The position numbers and the translations under genes are program-made. From contig DASVQP010000043.1 in the NCBI GenBank assembly GCA_036389135.1, forward strand, positions 38,278-102,277: 64,000 bases of DNA, given 5' to 3'. The notes under the pieces were generated by a model that was given only the letters and a program-made list of their open reading frames with translations, was not told the DNA's origin and searched no databases. Positions 1-8,296 of this stretch are shown in pieces (position 1 is the first letter of the stretch; every line of letters starts with the position of its first letter). Origin of the DNA: Longimicrobium sp. (GTDB lineage Bacteria; Gemmatimonadota; Gemmatimonadetes; Longimicrobiales; Longimicrobiaceae).

Positions 1-61
1 CGTCCGCGTGATCTGCCAGGTTCATAGCTCTTCTTGTTCGATGTGCGCCACTCAAGCACGC

Positions 62-125
62 GGTTCTCCCCCTCACCCGCCCTGCGCCCCCGCAGGCGGG
101 GGAGGGGGCCGGGGGGAGGGGGCCC
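62..125 (-). repeat. C-rich dispersed repeat, family D
   Basis: Read on the minus strand this is GGCCCCCTCCCCCC followed by a CCCCCGC/GCGGGGG hairpin and a GGGTGAGGGGGAGAAC tail. Near-identical copies lie at 54144-54209, 41884-41948 and (shorter) 18697-18742. It starts on the base after the TGA stop of the DUF429 gene, which occupies 126-128. Bases 1-61 show no gene. Confidence 0.8.
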
Positions 126-935
126 TCACCCCAATGCCGCCGGCGGGCGATAGATCCATCCCTCCAGCCGCAGCGTCTCCTCGGGGACGCGGGAGGTGCG
201 GAAGGGCTGGTCGAGGTCCTCGCGGCACTGCCAGGCGGCCAGCGCGGCGATGCAGGCGTCGCGGGCGTCCTCCAGGGTGCAGGCGATCACCTCCAGGGAG
301 GGGTGCTCAAAGGAGAAAAAGGTGCGCAGCCCCGCCGGCCGCGCCCGCACCTCGCCGGGGCGCGAGGGGACGCGCGAGCCCTTGATCCCCAGGTCCTTGA
401 CGGCGCCGGAGGGGTACACCTCCACCAGCGTCGTCGGGGCGTCGGCGGGGGCCTGGGGGACGATGGAGACCTCCGCCTCGTCGCGCAGCTCGTGCAGCCA
501 GCGCAGCCCCTCCACCGTCTGCTTGTAGAGGCGGAGGTCGAGCGGGGCCATGGCGCCGTTGGTGTCGGTGGCGCGCGGCGACTTGAAGAGGTCTGGGAAG
601 GCGTCTCGCACCTCGTCCGCGGGGCGGTCCGCGACCCAGGCGGCGGTGGCGGACCACGACGCGCGCCGCCCGGCCGCCAATCGCTCCGACATCGCCGCCG
701 GGACGCCGAAGGGGAAGTCCGCGCCCCACAGGACGCGCTCGTCCGCGCCGGCGCCCGCCGTCTTCCGCCACCCGCCCGCGACGTACGAGCGCAGGTCCTC
801 ACGGAACGGATGCGGCTGGAGCCACCGGACGTGAAGCCGGCCGTCGCGCTCCTCGCCCAGCGCGCTCCACAGGTTGGAAAGGGGCTCCTTGGCCCCGCTG
901 AAGTCGATCCCGCCGAAGTAGCGGAAGGGGGTCAT
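126..935 (-). CDS. DUF429 family protein (predicted RNase H-fold nuclease)
   Basis: The product is 269 aa. It opens with YFGGIDFSGAK, the family's first acidic strand, has EVYPSGAVKDLG in the middle, and a late DARDACIAALAAW helix matching the family's acidic D..DA.. motif. Those acidic positions are expected to form an RNase H-like metal site; the activity is unproven. I chose the ATG at 933-935 because the residues encoded upstream are Arg/Pro-rich shadow sequence and because this ATG overlaps the TGA of the preceding hydrolase gene as ATGA, implying translational coupling. The substrate is unknown. Confidence 0.72.
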   Translation of the reverse strand: MTPFRYFGGIDFSGAKEPLSNLWSALGEERDGRLHVRWLQPHPFREDLRSYVAGGWRKTAGAGADERVLWGADFPFGVPAAMSERLAAGRRASWSATAAWVADRPADEVRDAFPDLFKSPRATDTNGAMAPLDLRLYKQTVEGLRWLHELRDEAEVSIVPQAPADAPTTLVEVYPSGAVKDLGIKGSRVPSRPGEVRARPAGLRTFFSFEHPSLEVIACTLEDARDACIAALAAWQCREDLDQPFRTSRVPEETLRLEGWIYRPPAALG

Positions 936-2020
936 CGCGTCCGCGTGGGGGCGGTGGTCGAAGGGGGCGCGCCGCGCTCGGCGACGCGCTGGAGAAAGGC
1001 TTCCACCCGGCGGCGGTAGCCGCGCAGGTGCCGCACGCCGTGCCCGGCGTCGCGGTAGCGGTAGTACTTCCACTGCGTGCTGTCGCGGCCCTGCGCGCGC
1101 AGCACCGCGTCAAGCCGGTCCGCATGGGCGACGTGCACCTTGCGGTCGTCGCTGCCGTGGTGCGCCTGCACCGCGGGGAGCCGGTCCGCGAAGTAGACCA
1201 CGGAGCGGCGCAGCAGCTCCTGCCGCGCCCGCGGCACCGTCGTGCGCCCGTCGCGCAGGGCGAAGAGGACGCTGTCCGCCAGGTACCCGGCGCCGGGAAG
1301 GCGCGGCACGCTGGAGCCCACGGCGCGCTTCGCCAGCCCGCGCACCTGCGGGAGGAAGAAGTCGGTGGGCCCGTACAGGTCCGCCACCGCCTTCACCCGC
1401 CGGTCGCGCGCCGCCATCAGCAGCGCCACACCGCCGCCGCGGCTCCGCCCCACCACCGCCACGCGCCCGCTGTCCGCCTCCGGCACGTTCGCCAGGACGC
1501 TGGAGAGGAGCCCCATCGCGTCGTCCACGTCGCGGTCCCACGGGCTGGGGAGCCCCTCCGATTCGTAGCGACGAAAAGGCGTGAGGCGGATCGGCTCCGA
1601 GCGGAAGGAGGGGATGACCTGCACCCACCCGCGCGCCACCGGGCCGGAGTGGAAGAAGTAGTACGCCGTCGCGCCGCTCTCGCCGCCGTGGGTGATGACG
1701 AGCACCGGGAGGCGCCGCCCCTCCGCCCCATCCGGCACCCTCACCGCGCCGTAGTGCCGAATTCCGCCCACGGTGTGCGACACCACCATCGTTCGCCCCG
1801 TGCGCCCGTCGCGCTTCGTGTATTCCACGCGGTAGCCGTGCGCCCCGGTGTCGCGCCCGGCCCAATCCGCCTCCACCGCCGCGATCTCCGCGGCCGTAGG
1901 AGGCGCAAAGAGCGCGTCCAGCATCGGCCCGGACTGCGCCGGCGGCATCCCCTGCGCGCACCCGCCGAGCGCGGCCAGTATGGCGGCGAGCAGGGAGCGT
2001 ATACGGTGTCTGCGGATCAA
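932..2020 (-). CDS. Lipoprotein alpha/beta hydrolase (prolyl oligopeptidase / dienelactone hydrolase-like)
   Basis: The product is 362 aa. It starts at TTG (2018-2020), preceded at good spacing by AGGAG. The N-terminus RRHRIRSLLAAILAALGGC is a lipoprotein signal whose Cys would be lipidated. The body carries LVITHGG (oxyanion strand), VVGRSRGGG (GxSxG nucleophile elbow), HGSDDRKV (acid) and DAGHGVRH (catalytic His), in the order of S9-like hydrolases. It is probably an envelope-attached esterase or peptidase. It shares four bases with the DUF429 gene. An ATG much further upstream would give a long Arg/Pro-rich extension and is rejected. Confidence 0.75.
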   Translation of the reverse strand: MIRRHRIRSLLAAILAALGGCAQGMPPAQSGPMLDALFAPPTAAEIAAVEADWAGRDTGAHGYRVEYTKRDGRTGRTMVVSHTVGGIRHYGAVRVPDGAEGRRLPVLVITHGGESGATAYYFFHSGPVARGWVQVIPSFRSEPIRLTPFRRYESEGLPSPWDRDVDDAMGLLSSVLANVPEADSGRVAVVGRSRGGGVALLMAARDRRVKAVADLYGPTDFFLPQVRGLAKRAVGSSVPRLPGAGYLADSVLFALRDGRTTVPRARQELLRRSVVYFADRLPAVQAHHGSDDRKVHVAHADRLDAVLRAQGRDSTQWKYYRYRDAGHGVRHLRGYRRRVEAFLQRVAERGAPPSTTAPTRTR

Positions 2021-2145
2021 TGCGTGCTCCTGGACGGGTAACCGGAATCTCGCGGGCCCACCGCAACCCGCATCCAGAAACGAATGAAGCCGCCTCAAAC
2101 CGCACGTACGCCCTATCAGGTTTGCCGAGGCGGAACGGCGGGTCT

Positions 2146-2230
2146 CACACAGAGACCCGGAGAAAACAACAAGGCGCAGAGAACTTCCCTCTTCTGTTCT
2201 CTCCCTTTTCCCTCCGTGTCTCCGTGTGAA
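2146..2230. repeat. Palindromic ACACAGAGAC dispersed repeat, family I
   Basis: The left arm CACACAGAGACCCGGAG is mirrored by CTCCGTGTCTCCGTGTG about 70 bases later, with CTTCTGTTCTCTCCC between. A related copy with CACACAGAGACACGGAG is at 13116-13150, and the helicase 3' region (30560-30590) ends in a similar CTCTGCGCCTCCGCGTGAGA. The 2021-2297 gap otherwise holds only the upstream region of the hydrolase gene. Confidence 0.6.
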
Positions 2231-2297
2231 ACTCCCGTTCAGGATTGCACGTCCCGGGCCTTCCAGACGCGGCGTGCAGAAACGGTGCTTTCGGTAC

Positions 2298-2735
2298 TTA
2301 TCCCAGCTCCGGTGGGGACAGCAGGCGGCTGGCGAGGGCGTATTCGACGTCGGATGCGAGCTCGCGGGCGTCGGTGCGGTCGCGGCGGCGGATGCGGAGC
2401 GAAACCTCGCCGGTGGCGGCACGGGGGAAGCCTTCGAGGGCACGCAGGTCGGCGGCGGCGACCTCCAGGCGCGGGCGCCACCATGGCCCCGCCACCCGCA
2501 CCGCGCGCAGCGCTCGGAGCGGGATCAGCAGCTCGCGCACGTCGGACTCGTCGGTGCCCTGCTCGTACCGCCCGCCCCGGTTCCGCTGGAACTCCTCGAT
2601 GGTGCGGAACTGGAGGCGCAGCGCCGGACCGTCCAGCGACGCCACGCCCACGACCGACGTCCTGACGATGTGCATCTCGCTGCCGCCCGAGAGCTGCTCA
2701 CTGCGCGGCGGGAGGGTGAAGGGGACGGCGCTCAC
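2298..2735 (-). CDS. Hypothetical protein, 145 aa
   Basis: I do not recognise the family. The protein is soluble with no signal peptide or membrane segment. It alternates short beta-rich stretches (SVVGVASLDG, RLQFRTIEEF, LLIPLRALRAVRV) with an Arg-rich middle and ends in an acidic helix (ARELASDVEYALASRLL). Codon use is that of the neighbours and the frame is closed by TAA. The pattern looks like a small PH-like or SRPBCC-like domain, but that is only an impression. It is transcribed alone or with the next minus-strand genes. Confidence 0.6.
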   Translation of the reverse strand: MSAVPFTLPPRSEQLSGGSEMHIVRTSVVGVASLDGPALRLQFRTIEEFQRNRGGRYEQGTDESDVRELLIPLRALRAVRVAGPWWRPRLEVAAADLRALEGFPRAATGEVSLRIRRRDRTDARELASDVEYALASRLLSPPELG

Positions 2736-2800
2736 CGCGCCCCTGGCTGCAAAGCCGCGCCGCGGTGATCGGGTGCAGAGATGCGCATTAGGCTCTACAC

Positions 2801-3076
2801 TCAGCCTTCCGCTTCGCGATGGACCGCGACGTCACCGCCCACACGCGCGGATGCCCGTGCGAGCAGCGTCAGGACAACGACCGCGAGAACGGTGGCGAGG
2901 ATCGCGTAGGTGTACAGACCGGCAAGACTCTCGGAGGTGCCGAATACCTGTTTGATCGTGGCCTTGATTGCCTCGTTCCAGGCCAGCGCCGCGACAAGGC
3001 CAAGCGAGGCCGAGGCGAGGGTGATCATCGTCTGGAGCATCACGCGCGGGTTGGCCATTGCGTCTTCTCGGCTCAC
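2801..3076 (-). CDS. DUF5654-like small membrane protein
   Basis: The product is 91 aa. Two hydrophobic segments (MLQTMITLASASLGLVAALAW and YAILATVLAVVVLTLLA) flank the short polar stretch NEAIKATIKQVFGTSES. The wording LVAALAWNEAIK and the spacing match what I know of DUF5654, a family of two-helix membrane proteins of unknown role. An alternative start is the ATG encoding MANPRVML six residues later. It lies 12 bases downstream of the next minus-strand gene's stop, so the two may be co-transcribed. Confidence 0.65.
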   Translation of the reverse strand: MSREDAMANPRVMLQTMITLASASLGLVAALAWNEAIKATIKQVFGTSESLAGLYTYAILATVLAVVVLTLLARASARVGGDVAVHREAEG

Positions 3077-3088
3077 GATTTCGATTGG

Positions 3089-3562
3089 TCAGCGGACCTG
3101 GACCTGCTGCGTCATCGCGGTCTTCGTCTCCCACCCCGTGCCGGCGTAGGTGTGCACCACGCGCAGCGTGTAGCTCCCCGCCGGCACGCCGCGCAGGGTG
3201 GCGTCGAAGGCCAGCGTGCCGATGCTCTGGATGCACATCTCCGCGGTGGAGCGCGCGCTGACGGTGAGGGTCAGCGTGCTCCCGTCGCGCGCCGCGGTGC
3301 CGCTGAGCGCGTAGCACGGATTGGGTGTGGAGATGGTGCCGCGCACGGCAACCGTCCCCGTGCCGCCGGTGGCGCCGTCGGGAGCGCCGCCGGGTTCGCG
3401 CTGCCTGAATTCGACGGTCACCGGGCCGCCCGGCGTGGAGGGCTGCGCGGGTGCCTGCCCGGTGGAGGGGGTGCCGCTGCCGGTGCCGGAATCGCCGGGT
3501 GTGTTCATCGAGCAGGCCAGGAGCGTGGGGACGAGGATCAGGGGAGCGAGCAGGCGTCGCAT
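3089..3562 (-). CDS. Small lipoprotein of unknown function
   Basis: The product is 157 aa. MRRLLAPLILVPTLLACS is a type II signal peptide with lipobox LLAC. It is followed by a Gly/Ser/Thr/Pro linker and a beta-rich C-terminal domain containing two cysteines (NPCYALSG, AEMCIQS) that could form a disulphide, then GVPAGSYTLRVVHTYAG, typical of small immunoglobulin-like exported domains. I chose MRRLL because the 11 codons before it are polar and would mask the signal. No enzyme motif is visible. Confidence 0.65.
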   Translation of the reverse strand: MRRLLAPLILVPTLLACSMNTPGDSGTGSGTPSTGQAPAQPSTPGGPVTVEFRQREPGGAPDGATGGTGTVAVRGTISTPNPCYALSGTAARDGSTLTLTVSARSTAEMCIQSIGTLAFDATLRGVPAGSYTLRVVHTYAGTGWETKTAMTQQVQVR

Positions 3563-3631
3563 GGTTCGTCCGGGTTCGGGGGACTTCGTCGGCAAAGATC
3601 CGCCGCCACGACCTGGGCCGCAAGGATCGGG

Positions 3632-5686
3632 CTACGCCTCCACCCCGAGTTGCCAGGCCAGATCCTCCGGCGTCGTCACCGGCCGCTGGCAGGCGAAGCG
3701 CTCGCACACGTACGCCGTCGCCTTTCCGTCCAGCGCGGTGCGGCCCCGCAGGAGCGGGATCAGCTCCGCCACCTCGTCACCTTCGTCGGGGCGGCGCAGC
3801 GCAACGGCGGTGTTGGGAAGGTAGGCGCGGCGCACGACGCGGAGGAGCGCTTCCGTGTCTTCGTCGCCCGGGCGGCCGACGATCGCCACCTCCTGCGGAA
3901 CGGCCAGGTAGCGGTCCAGCGCGGTCACCAGGTGGCCGAACGCGCCCGGGAAGCGCGCCAACTGGTCCGCGAAGCTGGCCAGCACCCGCTCCGCCACGGT
4001 GCGGAAGCGCTCCTCTCCCGTCAGCTCGGCGAGGCGCAGCAGGGCGAGCGTCGCCGCGGAGTTGCCGGACGGGGTGGCATTGTCGTACAGGTCGCGCGGG
4101 CGCACCACCAGCGTCTCCGCGTCGTGCGCGGTGTCGAAGAAGATCCCCTGCTCGTCCTCCCAGAAGCGCTCCAGCATCCCCTCGCCGAGCGCGCGGGCTT
4201 CGCGCAGCCAGCGGGGGTCGAAGGTGGTCTCGTACAGCGACAGCAGGGCGTCGGCGAGAAGGGCGTAGTCTTCCAAAAAGGCGCCGATCTTGGCGCGTCC
4301 GTCCTTGTAGCTGCGCAGGAGCACGCCCTCCGGACGCAGGGCGCGCAGGAGGAAGTCCGCGCTGCGCTCCGCCGCCTCGCGGTAGTCGGCGCGGTCCAGC
4401 ACCCGCGCCGCGTCGGAGAAGGCGTGGAGCATCATGGCGTTCCACGAGGTGAGCACCTTGTCGTCGCGTCCCGGCCACACGCGCTGGGCACGCGCCGCGT
4501 ACAGCTTCGGCCGCGCCCGCTCGATCGCCTCCATCAGCTCCTGCACACTGATGCCGGCATCCGCCGCCACTTCCACCGGGTCGCGAGGTGTGTGCAGGAT
4601 GTTGTGCCCCTCGAAGTTCCCCGCCTCCGTCACGCCGAAGTAGCGCCGCACGAGCGCGCCGTCCTCCGCGCCCGCGACCGCGTCGATATCGTCTGGCGTC
4701 CACACGTAGAACTTCCCCTCCTCGCCCTCGCTGTCCGCGTCGAACGCCGAGTAGAAGCCGCCCTCCGGCCCCGTCATCTCGCGGAGCACGAAGCCGAGCG
4801 TTTCCTCCACCACCTGGCGGAACTCGGGGTCACCGGTGGCCTGGAAGGCGTGGACGTACGCCTGCGCCAGGAGCGCGTTGTCGTACAGCATCTTCTCGAA
4901 GTGCGGGACGAGCCACTGCGCGTCCACGCTGTACCGCGCGAAGCCCCCTCCGATGTGGTCGTACATCCCGCCCGCGTGCATGCGCCGCAGCGTATGTGCG
5001 GCCATCTGCAGCGCCTCCGGTCCCCCGGTGCGCTTCCAGTGGCGGAGGAGCACCTCGATGGTCATCGGCTGCGGGAACTTGGGCGCGCCACCGAAGCCGC
5101 CCCAGCGCGCGTCGAACCGCGTGGCCAGGTGATGCGCCGCGCGGTCCAGCACGGACCCGCTGAGCGCGCTCGCCGCTCGCTTCGGCACCGAATGCTGCAG
5201 CGACTGGCGGATCTCGGCGGCGCTGCGGTCCACCTCGCCGCGCCGCGTGCGCCACGCATCGGCCAGCGCGGTCAGCACCTGCGTGAACGAGGGCATCCCG
5301 TGGCGCGGCTCGGGCGGATAGTAGGTGCCGCCGTAGAACGGCGCGCCGTCGGGCGTGAGGAACACCGTCATCGGCCACCCGCCGTGCCCCGTCATCCCCT
5401 GCACGGCCGCCATGTAGATGCTGTCGATCTCCGGCCGCTCCTCGCGATCCACCTTGATGTTGACGAAGTGCTCGTTCATCAGGGCGGCCGTCTGCGGATC
5501 TTCGAACGACTCGTGCTCCATCACGTGGCACCAGTGGCACGCCGAGTACCCCACGGAGAGCAGGATCGGCCGGTCCTCGGCCCGCGCGCGCTCCAGCGCC
5601 TCGGGTCCCCAGGGGTACCAGTCCACCGGGTTGTCCCTGTGCTGCAGGAGGTACGGGCTGGTCTCGTCGACGAGGCGGTTGGGCAT
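3632..5686 (-). CDS. Thioredoxin-domain protein, YyaL / SPATA20 family (DUF255)
   Basis: The product is 684 aa, the usual length. The N-terminal block [14 protein letters not shown], then NPVDWYPWG and SACHWCHVM (Cys50-x-x-Cys53), is the family signature with a thioredoxin-like Cxx[16 protein letters not shown] follows, and the remainder is an (alpha/alpha)6-type helical barrel with [12 protein letters not shown] and [14 protein letters not shown]. The molecular role is not established; a redox- or glycan-linked task is the usual guess. The ATG encoding MPNRLVDET was chosen because homologues start there. Confidence 0.88.
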   Translation of the reverse strand: MPNRLVDETSPYLLQHRDNPVDWYPWGPEALERARAEDRPILLSVGYSACHWCHVMEHESFEDPQTAALMNEHFVNIKVDREERPEIDSIYMAAVQGMTGHGGWPMTVFLTPDGAPFYGGTYYPPEPRHGMPSFTQVLTALADAWRTRRGEVDRSAAEIRQSLQHSVPKRAASALSGSVLDRAAHHLATRFDARWGGFGGAPKFPQPMTIEVLLRHWKRTGGPEALQMAAHTLRRMHAGGMYDHIGGGFARYSVDAQWLVPHFEKMLYDNALLAQAYVHAFQATGDPEFRQVVEETLGFVLREMTGPEGGFYSAFDADSEGEEGKFYVWTPDDIDAVAGAEDGALVRRYFGVTEAGNFEGHNILHTPRDPVEVAADAGISVQELMEAIERARPKLYAARAQRVWPGRDDKVLTSWNAMMLHAFSDAARVLDRADYREAAERSADFLLRALRPEGVLLRSYKDGRAKIGAFLEDYALLADALLSLYETTFDPRWLREARALGEGMLERFWEDEQGIFFDTAHDAETLVVRPRDLYDNATPSGNSAATLALLRLAELTGEERFRTVAERVLASFADQLARFPGAFGHLVTALDRYLAVPQEVAIVGRPGDEDTEALLRVVRRAYLPNTAVALRRPDEGDEVAELIPLLRGRTALDGKATAYVCERFACQRPVTTPEDLAWQLGVEA

Positions 5687-5835
5687 GGGCCGGAACGTTT
5701 CAGGGGTATCGGTTGGAGCCCGTGCGCACGCGGCAAAGCGCGGGCCCGCCACGGAGCACCAATCCGCTGGACAGAACTGCCCGCGTGCACTATCATGAAA
5801 TCGACTGCGAATTTCCTGCTTAATGGAGCGCCACC

Positions 5836-6129
5836 ATGATCGACCTGAACGACATCTATTCTCTCAGTGACTTTCAGCGGAAGACCCGTGAACACATCGA
5901 GCGGCTCAAGCAAACCGGGAAACCAACCGTGCTTACCGTGAACGGAAAAGCGGAGCTCATCGTCCAGGACGCCTCGGCATACCAGGCGCTCCTCGACCGC
6001 CTGGACGAGGCTGAGGCGATCATCGGGATCCAGCGTGGACTGGACTCCATTGATCGCGGCGAAGGCGAGTCGCTGGAAGAAGCGATCGCGAAGATCCGCG
6101 CCAGCGTACCGGTGCGACGGAGCGCGTGA
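5836..6129 (+). CDS. Type II antitoxin, Phd/YefM family
   Basis: The product is 97 aa. [20 protein letters not shown], then [21 protein letters not shown] is the Phd/YefM fold, which binds DNA with its N-terminal part and wraps the toxin with the C-terminal part. GGAG precedes the ATG by eight bases. The TGA overlaps the GTG start of the toxin gene (GTGA, 6126-6129), the normal coupled arrangement that keeps antitoxin ahead of toxin. Autorepression by the pair is expected. The operator was not identified. Confidence 0.9.
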   Translation: MIDLNDIYSLSDFQRKTREHIERLKQTGKPTVLTVNGKAELIVQDASAYQALLDRLDEAEAIIGIQRGLDSIDRGEGESLEEAIAKIRASVPVRRSA

Positions 6130-6434
6130 CCTACAAGATCGTCGTCCAGCCGGCGGCGCGCGCCGAAGCCGCGGGGATCTACAAGTACCTGCACGAGCAC
6201 TCTCCTCCAGCCGCGGAGCGATGGCTCGGGGGATTTGAGCAGGCGGCTCGCACGCTCGAGAGCATGCCGGAACGCTGTGGCCACGCGCTGGAGAACCGGT
6301 CGTTCAAACGTGAAATCCGCCAGCTCCTGTACGATCAATACCGCATTCTCTTCACAATCCGCGGCCGCACCGTGCGCGTGCTGCACGTGCGCCACGGGGC
6401 ACGCATTCCGCTGGGTAAGCGCGGCGGGGAGTGA
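6126..6434 (+). CDS. Type II toxin, RelE/ParE family
   Basis: The product is 102 aa from a GTG start. YKIVVQPAARAEAAGIYKYL is the N-terminal strand-helix of the ParE/RelE fold, and the C-terminal half has REIRQLLYDQYRILFTI and VRVLHVRHGAR, the family's core strands. ParE members poison gyrase and RelE members cut mRNA at the ribosome; which applies cannot be told here, though the short sequence and YRILFTI strand look ParE-like. It is intact and coupled to the Phd antitoxin. Confidence 0.88.
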   Translation: MTYKIVVQPAARAEAAGIYKYLHEHSPPAAERWLGGFEQAARTLESMPERCGHALENRSFKREIRQLLYDQYRILFTIRGRTVRVLHVRHGARIPLGKRGGE

Positions 6435-6445
6435 GAGACATCGAA

Positions 6446-6478
6446 AGCGCCCCGCGTCCGGCATGGACGCAGGGCGCT
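6446..6478. terminator. Hairpin between convergent toxin and MBL-fold genes
   Basis: AGCGCCC at 6446-6452 pairs with GGGCGCT at 6472-6478, extended inward by GCGTCC/GGACGC around a GGCA loop. It lies in the 66-base gap between two convergent genes. There is no strong T run, so termination is likely but not certain. Confidence 0.5.
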
Positions 6479-6500
6479 ATCGCTTCTGGATGGAGGATGC

Positions 6501-8045
6501 CTAAAGCGCGCTGGCCCCCCTGCGGATCGCCTCGCGAAGGTCATCCATCGTGCCGTTGAGGCCGTGGACGGCGCCGATGGTGCGCACGTCGAGGCGAAAG
6601 CGGCGGATGATGGAGTCGAGGTCGCGGTTGGCGTCGGGCGAGACGACCGGGCCGCCGTGCTCGTTGATGCGCAGGAGGTCGCCCTGGAAAAGGAGCTTCT
6701 GCGCGGGGACGTACACGGCCAGCATCGCGGCGGCGTGGGAGGTGGGGCCGACGTCGAGGACCTCCACCGCGCGCGCTCCCCGTCCGATGGTACGGCGTCC
6801 AGACAGCGTTTCGAACACCGCCTCCCTGACGGGCGCGCGCGGCGGCTGGCCGATGCGGCCGAGGGTGCGGGTGACCGAGATCATCCGCCGCAGGTACGCC
6901 TCGCTCCCCGGTGCCACCAGGATCGTGGCGCCGCGCGCCGCGTACGCCGGGATGCCGCCGATGTGGTCGCCGTGGTGGTGCGTGATGACGACGTAGCGGA
7001 TCGGACGGCCGGGGAGCGTCCGCTCGATCAGCGCGATCGCGGCGCCGGTGATGTCGGGATTGAGCGGCGCGTCCACCACTACGAGGCCGTCGTCCGTGTC
7101 CACCACCAGCGAACGGTAGCCGCCGCCGATCCGCTCCACGAAGTACACGCCCTCCGTCACGCGCGTCATCGCGGGCGCGCCGCCGGGGGCTGGGGCCGCG
7201 TAGCCCGCCGGGACGCGGAAGAGGCTGTCCGGGAGCTCGGCCGCCGGCGCGAACGAGACCAGGCGCTGCCGTCCGGTAAGCAGCCCGTTCCAGCGCAGCT
7301 CCAGCCGGCGCGGCACCGAGAAGCCCGCGACCTGCTCGTAGCTCGCGAAGTAGGTCGCATTCACCTCGTCGCCCAGCGAGCCGTTGCCAATCTCCTCGCG
7401 GCGGGTGAGGAGGTGCGTGGCGGTGTCGAAGTAGAGCGTGACCGGGTCTCCCTCGGCGGTGGTGTACGAGATCACCTCCTCCTGCGCGGTCCGGCCGAGA
7501 TGGCGTAGCGTGTTGGACCGCTCGAGCGCCTGGCGGAGCAAAAGGACCGGCATGTTGCCGCCAAGGGACGAGAGCGCCCGCCGCTGCTGTGTCCCGGTGG
7601 TGTCCCGCTGGTAGGTGGTGCCGCCCATCCCGCGCTCCGGGTGATGGTTGTAGCTCAGGAACTCGCGGCCGCTGCCGACCCACCGGAACGCGTTCAGGTA
7701 CCCTCCGCCGAAGCGGAACTCGCGGTCCCACGCGAAGCGGCCGCCCGCGATGTCGACTCGCACGTCGCTCGTCACCGCACGCCCGTTCCCCGCCGTGTCC
7801 CACGATGCGGCCGGCACGCGACCCTGCGTGGGGGCGTAGTCCTCGCCCTCCCAGCGGAACGAAGCCGCCGTGAGCCCGCGGATCGCGGCCGCGCCGCCGT
7901 GCGCCTCCGCGCCCAGGCGCAGTACTTCGGCGGCGCGCGTGTACGAGCTCCAGAGCGGACCCTGCGGCGCTTGCGCGGCGAGGGCGGCGGGTGCGAGGAG
8001 CAGGGCGGAGAGGAGGAGACTTCGGCGGATGGTCTGGTGGGGCAT
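6501..8045 (-). CDS. Secreted MBL-fold metallo-hydrolase
   Basis: The product is 514 aa. A cleavable signal peptide (RRSLLLSALLLAPAALAAQA) is followed by about 260 residues of unassigned beta-rich sequence resembling an outer-membrane lipoprotein-carrier fold. The metallo-beta-lactamase domain has THHHGDHIGG (His356, His358, Asp360, His361), then GPTSHAAAMLAVYVP and LFQGDLL. The zinc-binding HxHxDH is complete. The substrate is unknown. GGAG precedes the ATG. An imperfect dyad resembling the blaI operator lies about 30 bases upstream, so it may be a BlaI target. It has no close operon partner. Confidence 0.82.
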   Translation of the reverse strand: MPHQTIRRSLLLSALLLAPAALAAQAPQGPLWSSYTRAAEVLRLGAEAHGGAAAIRGLTAASFRWEGEDYAPTQGRVPAASWDTAGNGRAVTSDVRVDIAGGRFAWDREFRFGGGYLNAFRWVGSGREFLSYNHHPERGMGGTTYQRDTTGTQQRRALSSLGGNMPVLLLRQALERSNTLRHLGRTAQEEVISYTTAEGDPVTLYFDTATHLLTRREEIGNGSLGDEVNATYFASYEQVAGFSVPRRLELRWNGLLTGRQRLVSFAPAAELPDSLFRVPAGYAAPAPGGAPAMTRVTEGVYFVERIGGGYRSLVVDTDDGLVVVDAPLNPDITGAAIALIERTLPGRPIRYVVITHHHGDHIGGIPAYAARGATILVAPGSEAYLRRMISVTRTLGRIGQPPRAPVREAVFETLSGRRTIGRGARAVEVLDVGPTSHAAAMLAVYVPAQKLLFQGDLLRINEHGGPVVSPDANRDLDSIIRRFRLDVRTIGAVHGLNGTMDDLREAIRRGASAL

Positions 8046-8074
8046 GCGTGTGCTCCGGTGTGGGGTGATGGGTA

Positions 8075-8093
8075 GGTGCCAATTTTTTGGCTT
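8075..8093. promoter_or_regulatory. Candidate BlaI-type operator upstream of MBL-fold gene
   Basis: GGTGCCA, six bases, then TGGCTTA. The left half is identical to the half-site of the perfect dyad upstream of blaI (9967-9986) with the same six-base spacing; the right half keeps only TGGC. It lies 30 bases before the MBL-fold start codon. Confidence 0.45.
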
Positions 8094-8108
8094 ATGCGGG
8101 TGCGCGGA

Positions 8109-8250
8109 GGGCCCTCACCCCCGTCTCGTACACTCGACTGCCCCCTCTCCCGATAACGGGAGAGGGCTGCGCCCTCGCCGGTATCTGGAGAGGGGGCTTG
8201 ACTGCGTGCGCGGTGCGGACATCCTGTAGGGGCGCGATTTATCGCGCCCG
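8109..8250. repeat. Families E and A repeats in the 8046-8296 gap
   Basis: GGCCCTCACCCCCG, CTCGTACACTCG and CTGCCCCCTC (family E) recur almost unchanged at 44389-44425. A GGGAGAGGGCTGCGCCCTC hairpin follows. At 8226-8250 is GTAGGGGCGCGATT, then TATCGCGCCC, a perfect hairpin of family A found six times in this window. No gene is visible in the gap. Confidence 0.75.
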
Positions 8251-8296
8251 CGGCCGGGGATGCGCCGACGTTTGTCTTTGCGTTCGGGCGTCTGGT

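Noticed and set aside
2819..5839. Open frame of 1006 codons on the plus strand, antisense to the YyaL gene
   Set aside because: Composition is Arg/His/Gly/Ala-rich without domains; it is the GC-driven shadow of the minus-strand genes, whose products match known families.
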